Of a stretch of DNA of 54,404 nt, positions 48,187-54,404 are shown piece by piece. Every line of letters starts with the position of its first letter. Positions within the stretch are counted from its first letter, which is position 1. The stretch is from a bacterium EF100-94H03 bin56 (GTDB taxonomy: Bacteria; Pseudomonadota; Alphaproteobacteria; SP197): assembly GCA_002238685.1 (NCBI GenBank), contig MPMV01000029.1, positions 1 to 54,404 of the forward strand, written 5' to 3'. Under the pieces are notes generated by a model. It was given only the letters and a program-made list of their open reading frames with translations, made no database searches and was not told where the DNA came from. The position numbers were made by a program, and so were the translations under genes.

Positions 48187-50180
48187 GGGGAGGGACGCTC
48201 GGCGTACTCGAGGAGTGTGGAATCAACGGAAACCGAGTCGCCGACGGCGACATGGACTCTTGCGATCTCGCCGGTACGCTCCGCCCGCAGCACGTTCTCC
48301 ATCTTCATGGCATCAATGACGATGAGCACCTGACCCGTCTCGACCGCTTCACCTTCCTCGACCGCAAGTTCGACGATCCGCCCGGGCATCGGTGAGGTGA
48401 CGAGGCGGGAGAGATCGGCAGCGGGCCGTGCCGGCATTCGCGACAACAGCTTCGCCGCCCCTCCCGAGAGCACCGTCATCTGCTCACTGATGCCGGCATG
48501 CGAGAGTTCCCAGGAGGTCCCCTTGCGTTGTACCTGGACGACCGCCGGGCGGCCGTCCACCTCACCCTGAAACAGCGTCTGGCCCGGACTCCAGGAACTC
48601 TCGACCGTGACGTCGCGCTCGCCGTTCCTCCAGACGATGCCGTTCCCGGTCAACCGGGCCGTCACCTCGAACTGCTCACCGGGGAACTGCACGACCCAGT
48701 CACGGACCATCGGTCCCGGTTCACGCAGTGTGCCCGTGATCGCGTGGTTGCGTTCGAGAACCCTGAGGTGGGCAAGGAGGCCCACACCGGTCAGCACCGT
48801 CCTCTCGCGCTCCGTCACCGGTGCGCCGGAAAAGCCGTCGGGCCAGGTGCTGTCGATGAAGGCGGTCGTAAAGTCGCCCGCCACAAACCGAGGGTCACGC
48901 ATGATCGCCGCCAGAAAGTCGATGTTGTGCTGCACGCCCCTGATCTCGAAGGAATCAAGGGCGTGGCGCATGGCGGCGATGGCGGACCGCCGGTCCTCGC
49001 CATGCACCACCAGCTTGGCGATCATGGGGTCGTAGAACATCGTCACCTCGGAGCCTTCCTCCACACCGCTGTCGATCCTCAGCGACCGGGTGGTCTGCGG
49101 TGGCCGGTAGGTGATGAGGCGGCCGATCGAGGGGAGAAATCCGCGGCGCGAGTCCTCGGCATAGATTCGCGCCTCGATGGACCAGCCGTCGATGCCGACG
49201 TCGGCGGCGGTGAAGGCAAGACGTTCGCCGGTGGCGATGCGGATCATCTGTTCGACGATATCGACACCGGTGATGAACTCCGTCACCGGATGTTCGACCT
49301 GGAGACGGGTATTCATCTCCAGGAAGTAGAAATTCCTGTCGGGGTCGACAACGAATTCGACCGTGCCCGCCGAGCGATAGTTGACGGCGCGCGCCAGGGC
49401 GCACGCTTCGGCGGCCATCGCCCGGCGCGTCGTCTCGTTGATGAGCGGGCTTGGCGCTTCCTCGACCACCTTCTGATGACGCCGCTGGATCGAGCATTCC
49501 CGCTCGTTCAGGGCCACCACGGCACCGTGATTGTCGGCCAGAATCTGGATCTCGACATGGCGTGGCCGTGTAATGAACTTCTCCAGGAAAATCCTGGTAT
49601 CGCCGAAGGCGGTGGCAGCCTCCGATCGCGAGGCCCGGAAGCCCTCGACGAGTTCATCGTCGTCACCGACCACCCTCATCCCCTTGCCGCCACCGCCGGC
49701 GGCCGGCTTAACCATGACCGGATAGCCGATGTCGCGGGCAGCCGCGAGTGCCTCATCGACATCGCTCGTCTCGGAAGCACTGCCGGGAACCACGCTGACT
49801 CCGGCCGCTTCCGCAATCCTCTTGGATTCGATCTTGTCGCCCATGGCGGCAACGGCCCTTGCGGGCGGACCGATGAAGACGGCGCCCGCGGCCTCGACCG
49901 CCTCGACGAATCGGGCGTTCTCGGCAAGAAAACCGAAGCCGGGGTGCACCGCCTCGGCGCCCGACTTCACGAGGGCATCGATGATCCTGTCGATGGCAAG
50001 GTAGCTCTCGCCAGGTGGCGGCGGTCCGATGGGAAAGGACTCGTCGGCCATCCGGACGTGGAGCGCATCCTCATCGGCCTCGGAATGAACCGCGACCGTG
50101 GCGATGCCCAGCGTCCGGCACGTGGTGATGATCCGGCAGGCGATTTCCCCCCGGTTGGCAATGAGAATTCGGTTGAACAC
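48183..50180 (-). CDS. pccA: Propionyl-CoA carboxylase alpha subunit (biotin carboxylase + biotin carrier)
   Basis: The 665-residue subunit begins FNRILIANRGEIACRI. The ATP-grasp biotin carboxylase carries PAAGGGGKGMRVV, ERECSIQRRHQKVVEEAPSP and FLEMNTRLQVEHPVTE. A central BT-like domain precedes the C-terminal biotin carrier with the biotinyl Lys in IDAMKMENVL. This composition fits PccA rather than AccC; MccA is the alternative. GTG 50180 is the family start and the frame upstream belongs to the pccB region. It works with PccB to make methylmalonyl-CoA, draining propionyl-CoA from odd-chain and branched substrates. Confidence 0.93.
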   Translation of the reverse strand: MFNRILIANRGEIACRIITTCRTLGIATVAVHSEADEDALHVRMADESFPIGPPPPGESYLAIDRIIDALVKSGAEAVHPGFGFLAENARFVEAVEAAGAVFIGPPARAVAAMGDKIESKRIAEAAGVSVVPGSASETSDVDEALAAARDIGYPVMVKPAAGGGGKGMRVVGDDDELVEGFRASRSEAATAFGDTRIFLEKFITRPRHVEIQILADNHGAVVALNERECSIQRRHQKVVEEAPSPLINETTRRAMAAEACALARAVNYRSAGTVEFVVDPDRNFYFLEMNTRLQVEHPVTEFITGVDIVEQMIRIATGERLAFTAADVGIDGWSIEARIYAEDSRRGFLPSIGRLITYRPPQTTRSLRIDSGVEEGSEVTMFYDPMIAKLVVHGEDRRSAIAAMRHALDSFEIRGVQHNIDFLAAIMRDPRFVAGDFTTAFIDSTWPDGFSGAPVTERERTVLTGVGLLAHLRVLERNHAITGTLREPGPMVRDWVVQFPGEQFEVTARLTGNGIVWRNGERDVTVESSWSPGQTLFQGEVDGRPAVVQVQRKGTSWELSHAGISEQMTVLSGGAAKLLSRMPARPAADLSRLVTSPMPGRIVELAVEEGEAVETGQVLIVIDAMKMENVLRAERTGEIARVHVAVGDSVSVDSTLLEYAERPSP

Positions 50181-50199
50181 GTTCCAGGTACCGCCTTGA

Positions 50200-51735
50200 T
50201 TACAGGGGAATGTTATCGTGCTTCTTCCACGGGTTGCGCAACTCCTTGCCGCGCAGCATGCGAAGCGCGTTGCACAGTCGCCGCCGCGTATTGCGCGGCG
50301 TGATGACTTCGTCGACGAATCCCCTGGACGCGGCGACGAAGGGATTGGCGAAGCGCTCCTGGTACTCTGCCGCACGTGCCTCCATGCGCCCGGGATCGTC
50401 GAGGTCGGAACGGAATATGATCTCGACCGCCCCCTTCGATCCCATGACCGCCACCTCCGCCGTCGGCCAGGCGTAGTTGATGTCGCCGCGCAGGTGCTTC
50501 GAAGCCATGACGACATAGGCGCCGCCATAGGCCTTGCGCGTGATGCAGGTGAGTTTCGGGACCGTCGCCTCGGCATAGGCATAGAGGAGTTTCGAACCGT
50601 GCTTGATGATCCCGCCGTGCTCCTGATCAGTTCCAGGCAGGAAACCCGGGACATCGACGAAGGTCATGATCGGAATGTTGAAGCAGTCGCAGAAACGCAC
50701 GAATCGCGCCGCCTTTCGCGAGGCCTCGATATCGAGACAACCGGCCAGCACCATTGGCTGATTGGCGACAAGGCCCACCGTCGAGCCTTCCATGCGGCCG
50801 AACCCGACAACGATGTTGGCAGCGTGTGCCGGCTGGATCTCGAAGAAGTCCTGTTCGTCCACCACCCTCGTGACGAGCTCCTTGATGTCGTAGGGCTTGT
50901 TCGGATTCGAGGGCACCAGGGTGTCCAGGGCAGGTTCGACCCGGTCGAAGGGATCGGAGGTCTCGAGAACCGGCGGGTTCTCGCGATTCGAGGCCGGCAG
51001 GAAATCCATCAGACGCCGTGTCTGCGCCAAGGCCTCGACATCGTTTTCCCAGGCAAGGTCCGCCACGCCGGACCGCGTGGTGTGGGTTACGGCGCCACCA
51101 AGCTCCTCGTGACTGACAACCTCGTGAGTTACCGTCTTCACAACATCGGGACCAGTCACGAACATGTAGGAGGTATCCTTCACCATGAAGATGAAGTCGG
51201 TCATCGCCGGGGAGTAGACTGCCCCGCCGGCACAGGGTCCCATGATCAGCGACACCTGTGGCACGACCCCGGAGGCAAGCACATTGCGCTGGAACACCTC
51301 GGCATAGCCGGCGAGGGAATCCACACCCTCCTGGATGCGCGCACCACCGCTGTCGTTGAGGCCGATCACCGGAGCCCCTACCTGCAGGGCCCTGTCCATG
51401 ATCTTGCAGATCTTGGTGGCGTGGGACTCCGAGAGCGAACCTCCAAACACGGTGAAATCCTGACTGAAGACGAAGACCAGACGGCCGCTGATGGTCCCCC
51501 AGCCGGTCACGACCCCGTCGCCTGGCACCTTCCGGTCGGCCATGCCGAACTCTGCCGAGCGATGCTCGACAAACATGTCCCATTCCTCGAAGGAGTTCTC
51601 GTCAAGGAGCAGCTCGATGCGTTCCCGTGCGCTCAGCTTGCCCTTGGCGTGCTGACTGGCAATTCGCCGTTCCCCGCCTCCTTCGCGGGCGCGGGCGCGG
51701 CGCCCCGTCAATTCATCGATCACGTCCTGCATCAT
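50200..51735 (-). CDS. pccB: Propionyl-CoA carboxylase beta subunit (carboxyltransferase)
   Basis: The 511-residue carboxyltransferase has [96 protein letters not shown] and [15 protein letters not shown], all typical of PccB. The adjacent ATG codons at 51735 and 51732 are both possible. It lies 19 bp upstream of pccA and 42 bp after the atp12 stop. The subunits form an alpha6-beta6 holoenzyme. Confidence 0.94.
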   Translation of the reverse strand: MMQDVIDELTGRRARAREGGGERRIASQHAKGKLSARERIELLLDENSFEEWDMFVEHRSAEFGMADRKVPGDGVVTGWGTISGRLVFVFSQDFTVFGGSLSESHATKICKIMDRALQVGAPVIGLNDSGGARIQEGVDSLAGYAEVFQRNVLASGVVPQVSLIMGPCAGGAVYSPAMTDFIFMVKDTSYMFVTGPDVVKTVTHEVVSHEELGGAVTHTTRSGVADLAWENDVEALAQTRRLMDFLPASNRENPPVLETSDPFDRVEPALDTLVPSNPNKPYDIKELVTRVVDEQDFFEIQPAHAANIVVGFGRMEGSTVGLVANQPMVLAGCLDIEASRKAARFVRFCDCFNIPIMTFVDVPGFLPGTDQEHGGIIKHGSKLLYAYAEATVPKLTCITRKAYGGAYVVMASKHLRGDINYAWPTAEVAVMGSKGAVEIIFRSDLDDPGRMEARAAEYQERFANPFVAASRGFVDEVITPRNTRRRLCNALRMLRGKELRNPWKKHDNIPL

Positions 51736-51777
51736 CCGGATCCGCCTGATAGAGGTCAGTGACCAGCATACCAATGT

Positions 51778-52479
51778 TCACGCCTGGTGACGAAGCAGAC
51801 GGAGAAAGCGTTCCGCCTCGACAATGTCGGTCTGTCTGACATCGAGGCGCTGCCGGGCTTCGGCGTCATCACCCCACACCTCGAGAGACCACAGGTCGTC
51901 GAGGGCGCCGGCGCAAAAGGCTTCTGCGGCATCCAGGCGTCCGGCAAGGAGCGCCAGGGCAATGACAAGCGATCCGGTAGCGCTTGCGACGCTGTGGACC
52001 GCAACAAGGCGGAAACTGTCAAGGCCCGTGAGGACTGACCGAAGCGCAAGGCTCGATTCCGGGGGCTGTTCGAGCGGCATGATCCCGGTGGTGACGGCCA
52101 GCGCCGCACCGTGCTCTGCCGCGACCCAGTCAACAAGGGGTTGCCAGCACGCCCCCTGGCGCCTGACCAGTTCCACCGGATGATCAGCACGAAAACACAC
52201 GAGATCGCTGTCACCCCATGCCACAAGATCGGCGATGACGCGTGCGGGATCCGGCGCAACACGGTCAATGGCGGTGGCGGCAAGGCGCATCAAGGGCATC
52301 GTCGATGGATCGATGCGATCCCCCTGGCACGCCCACTCCCCGGCAATGACGTCGCCAAGGGTCCGTGATGGAACGCGCAGGGGATGGTGTGCCGGCGTCA
52401 TCACCGGCCGGCCGTCGAGTTCGACAGGGTAGTCCCCTTCACTCCCGGCGATACCGGAGGCCGCGTACCGGCGTTTCAC
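51778..52479 (-). CDS. ATP12-family F1-ATPase assembly chaperone
   Basis: The 233-residue protein starts KRRYAASGIAGSEGDYPVEL, with LDGRPVMTPAHHPLRVPS, EWACQGDRIDPSTMPLMRLA, DSDLVCFRADHPVELVRRQ and a C-terminal CAGALDDLWSLEVWGDD helix. This is the ATP12 chaperone that binds the F1 alpha subunit. It occurs mainly in alphaproteobacteria and mitochondria. GTG 52479 overlaps the stop of the pseudouridine synthase gene (GTGA). The usual HAD gene often found beside it is absent. Confidence 0.9.
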   Translation of the reverse strand: MKRRYAASGIAGSEGDYPVELDGRPVMTPAHHPLRVPSRTLGDVIAGEWACQGDRIDPSTMPLMRLAATAIDRVAPDPARVIADLVAWGDSDLVCFRADHPVELVRRQGACWQPLVDWVAAEHGAALAVTTGIMPLEQPPESSLALRSVLTGLDSFRLVAVHSVASATGSLVIALALLAGRLDAAEAFCAGALDDLWSLEVWGDDAEARQRLDVRQTDIVEAERFLRLLRHQA

Positions 52480-53435
52480 GGACCATCCCCGTCCACACTG
52501 AATCCAAGCATGTCCCAGGCCTCCTGCAGATCCCGCGGCAGGGCGCAAACGAGGTTCAGCGTACCGGCTTGAGGGTGCGGCAAGTGAAGTGACTGCGCGT
52601 GGAGGTGAAGACGCCGGACACGCGTGATCGGCCCCGGCGTGCGGCTGCCGTACTTGCCATCCCCGAGAATCGGATGGCCGATGGCGGAACAGTGCACCCT
52701 GAGCTGGTGGGTGCGCCCGGTCAACGGACACAACTCCAGCCAGGATGCGACACGGCCGGCGCTTGCCACGATGCGCGCGAGTGTCACGGCGCGCCGGCCA
52801 CCGTCTTCAGCGACCTCGACGCGCTCGCGCCCCGGCTTTCCCCTCTTGACGAGCGGCATGGCAAGGCGACCATCCCGCGGCAGGTCCGGGACACCGGCGA
52901 CGAGTGCCCAGTATGTCTTTGCGACCTTGCCCTCCCTGAAACAGGCCTGCAGGGCGCGCGCCGCCGTCGCGTGACGGGCGAGCAGCAGGATGCCGCTGGT
53001 GTGCCTGTCGAGGCGATGCACCAGGCGTGGCCTCTCCGTCGCACCGAAGCGCAACCCATCCAGCAGGGCATCGAGATGGCGCGACAATCCGCTGCCGCCC
53101 TGCACGGCAAGGCCCGCCGGTTTGTCGATGGCAATGACCCAGTCATCAATGTGAATGACCCGTGCGGCGATGTCCTCGAGGTCGCGGCCGGCCGGAGACT
53201 GCCGGGCTGGTCCTGTCACCGCAGGCGCCTCCGGAAGAGGTGGCAGCCGTACCGCCTGGCCAGCCTGGAGCCTGGCCCCCGCACCGCACCTCCCGCCATC
53301 GAGACGGATCTGGCCCGTACGCAGCAGTTTCGAGAGATACCCATGGGTGACATGGGGAAAGCGCTGACGAAACCAGCGATCAAGGCGCATGCCGGCGTCG
53401 GCGTCCGTGACGGTGAGGTAGGTGACTGCCGTCAT
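52476..53435 (-). CDS. rluC: Ribosomal large subunit pseudouridine synthase, RluC/RluD family
   Basis: The 319-residue enzyme has an N-terminal S4 RNA-binding domain (MRLDRWFRQRFPHVTHGYLS) and a catalytic domain with VIAIDKPAGLAVQGG and the active-site Asp in RLVHRLDRHTSGILLLAR. Motif III is LTGRTHQLRVHCSAIGHPI. It should isomerise specific uridines in 23S rRNA; RluC is the likely subtype by context. The ATG overlaps the crcB stop (ATGA). Confidence 0.9.
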   Translation of the reverse strand: MTAVTYLTVTDADAGMRLDRWFRQRFPHVTHGYLSKLLRTGQIRLDGGRCGAGARLQAGQAVRLPPLPEAPAVTGPARQSPAGRDLEDIAARVIHIDDWVIAIDKPAGLAVQGGSGLSRHLDALLDGLRFGATERPRLVHRLDRHTSGILLLARHATAARALQACFREGKVAKTYWALVAGVPDLPRDGRLAMPLVKRGKPGRERVEVAEDGGRRAVTLARIVASAGRVASWLELCPLTGRTHQLRVHCSAIGHPILGDGKYGSRTPGPITRVRRLHLHAQSLHLPHPQAGTLNLVCALPRDLQEAWDMLGFSVDGDGP

Positions 53436-53815
53436 GCGAGAACCAGGCGCATGAGGCGAAGACCTGCCAGAAGCGCCAGGACCGAAAGAACCACCGAGGC
53501 TACGACGTAGAGAATCGCAAGGGAGTTGTGCCCACGCTCGAACTCGCTCACCACGTCAAGGGAAAAGGCCGAAAACGTGGTGAAGGCCCCGAGAAAGCCG
53601 GTGACGAGAAACAGTCGCACTTCTCCGGGCGGCGTCCAGACGGCTGACAGCAAGGCGACCAGAACCCCGAGAAGGAAGGAACCCGCCACATTGACGATGA
53701 GGGTGCCCCAGGGAAACCCGCTTCCCAGCCACGCCGTGGCGACGGCCGTCACGAGATGGCGGCCCACCGCGCCAAGCGCGCCACCGGCGGCAACGAGGAG
53801 ACAGGCCTTGATCAC
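53432..53815 (-). CDS. crcB: Fluoride channel CrcB/Fluc
   Basis: The 127-residue inner-membrane protein has four helices. Fluc signatures are GGALGAVGRHLVT, GTLIVNVAGSFLLGVL (with the pore Asn) and TGFLGAFTTFSAFSLD (Na+ site and Phe box). It acts as a dual-topology dimer exporting fluoride. GTG 53815 overlaps the rarA stop (GTGA). No fluoride riboswitch is seen upstream, because the gene is internal to the operon. Confidence 0.94.
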   Translation of the reverse strand: MIKACLLVAAGGALGAVGRHLVTAVATAWLGSGFPWGTLIVNVAGSFLLGVLVALLSAVWTPPGEVRLFLVTGFLGAFTTFSAFSLDVVSEFERGHNSLAILYVVASVVLSVLALLAGLRLMRLVLA

Positions 53816-54404
53816 CCGTCCTCTCCGTCCTGGTGGCGCAGCCGTTCCCAGTAGGCGAGGCGCTTTGCGATCTCGCGTTCAAATCCCCGTTCCACCGGCC
53901 GGTAGAAGTGATGCCGCCCCATGCCTTCCGGGAAGTAGTCCTGTCCGGAGAACGCGGCCGGGGTATCGTGGTCATAGGTGTATCCCTCGCCGTAACCGAG
54001 ATCCTCCATGAGGCGCGTCGGAGCATTGAGGATGATCTTTGGCGGCATCGGACTTCCCTCGACCCTGGCACTCTTCGTGGCGGCGGAATAGGCGCGGTAG
54101 GCGGCGTTGGACTTCGGAGCCGTGGCGCAGTAGAGGACCGCCTGGGCGATTGCCAGTTCCCCTTCTGGCGACCCGAGGAAGGCGAAGGCGTCCCGGGCGG
54201 CCACCGCCTGCGGCAGGGCAGCGGGATCGGCCAGACCGATGTCCTCGACCGCCATGCGGATGACGCGGCGGGCGACGAAGAGTGGTCCCCCCCCCGCCGG
54301 AAGGATGCGGGGGAGCCAGTAGAGGGAGGCGTCCGGATCCGACCCCCGGACCGATTTGTGAAGGGCGCTGATGAGGTTGTAATGGCCCTCCTCGGCCTTG
54401 TCGT
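53812..54404 (-). CDS. rarA: Replication-associated recombination protein A (RarA/MgsA), 3' part
   Basis: The window holds only the C-terminal ~197 residues; the frame runs off the right edge. Family-typical blocks are GHYNLISALHKSVRGSDPDA, ARRVIRMAVEDIGLADP, LGSPEGELAIAQAVLYCATA, PKSNAAYRAYSAA and the tail DYFPEGMGRHHFYRPVERG. RarA is an AAA+ ATPase with a clamp-loader-like fold acting at stalled forks. A run of nine G (C on the plus strand, 54287-54295) keeps the frame here. It is upstream of crcB in the overlapping operon. Confidence 0.95.
   Translation of the reverse strand, partial: DKAEEGHYNLISALHKSVRGSDPDASLYWLPRILPAGGGPLFVARRVIRMAVEDIGLADPAALPQAVAARDAFAFLGSPEGELAIAQAVLYCATAPKSNAAYRAYSAATKSARVEGSPMPPKIILNAPTRLMEDLGYGEGYTYDHDTPAAFSGQDYFPEGMGRHHFYRPVERGFEREIAKRLAYWERLRHQDGEDG

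Noticed and set aside
48498..50303. 601-codon plus-strand frame opposite pccA
   Set aside because: The minus strand encodes all PccA domains; the opposite frame is a codon-bias artefact.
1..54404. CRISPR array, prophage or intact insertion sequence
   Set aside because: No regularly spaced short repeats with unique spacers, no transposase or phage structural genes, and no terminal inverted repeats with target duplications were found by eye.

Overview
The window is a high-GC chromosomal segment from an alphaproteobacterium. The markers are an ATP12-type F1-ATPase assembly chaperone, an EipB/DUF1849 envelope protein, an AlsS-type acetolactate synthase, and the tightly overlapping order rarA-crcB-rluC-atp12. 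I cannot name the genus from sequence alone; a Rhodospirillales-like, heterotrophic lineage rich in transport and amino-acid catabolism genes fits best. REGION 1 (1-6420) is accessory and partly decayed. It holds a coiled-coil protein with internal 145-residue repeats, three overlapping ribbon-helix-helix (RHH) genes of MobC-like character preceded by a 20-bp iteron array, a 5'-truncated autotransporter (Ig-like/SwmB + Calx-beta + outer-membrane barrel), and a frameshifted DUF2285 gene. It reads as the scar of an integrated or mobilisable element. REGION 2 (6650-10600) has a stand-alone acetolactate synthase and a hipBA toxin-antitoxin pair whose promoter carries three palindromes at exactly 48-bp spacing. 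REGION 3 (10700-22800) is a carbohydrate utilisation island. A MalEFGK-type ABC importer (minus strand) is divergent from an IclR regulator, a Gfo/Idh/MocA oxidoreductase, an IolD-like ThDP enzyme, an IlvD/Edd-type dehydratase and a GMC oxidoreductase (plus strand), mostly coupled by overlaps of a few bases. The enzyme combination matches no textbook pathway I know and is the best candidate here for an undescribed catabolic system. REGION 4 (22800-34300) is a string of single genes and divergent pairs: an orphan Tat-exported solute-binding protein, ribosomal protein L33, a HAD-like protein, a methyltransferase, EipB, a 2-hydroxyacid dehydrogenase, a nucleoside hydrolase, an iron-type alcohol dehydrogenase, an amidohydrolase/deaminase, a flavin amine oxidase and an SDR. 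REGION 5 (34268-42165, minus strand) is an amino-acid catabolic operon: a carboxymuconolactone-decarboxylase-like protein, DgcN, DgcA, an ArdC-like antirestriction/zincin protein, PutA and the SDR. The ArdC-like gene in the middle, overlapping putA, is unusual. REGION 6 (42273-45354) has a frameshifted DUF3883 gene and a coupled pair of PLP enzymes (class-V aminotransferase fold, threonine-dehydratase fold). REGION 7 (45355-54404) is core genome: mgtE, tRNA-Leu(GAG), lipB, acylphosphatase, propionyl-CoA carboxylase alpha and beta, atp12, an rluC-like pseudouridine synthase, crcB, and the 3' part of rarA running off the right edge. No rRNA, CRISPR array, intact insertion sequence or prophage was seen.
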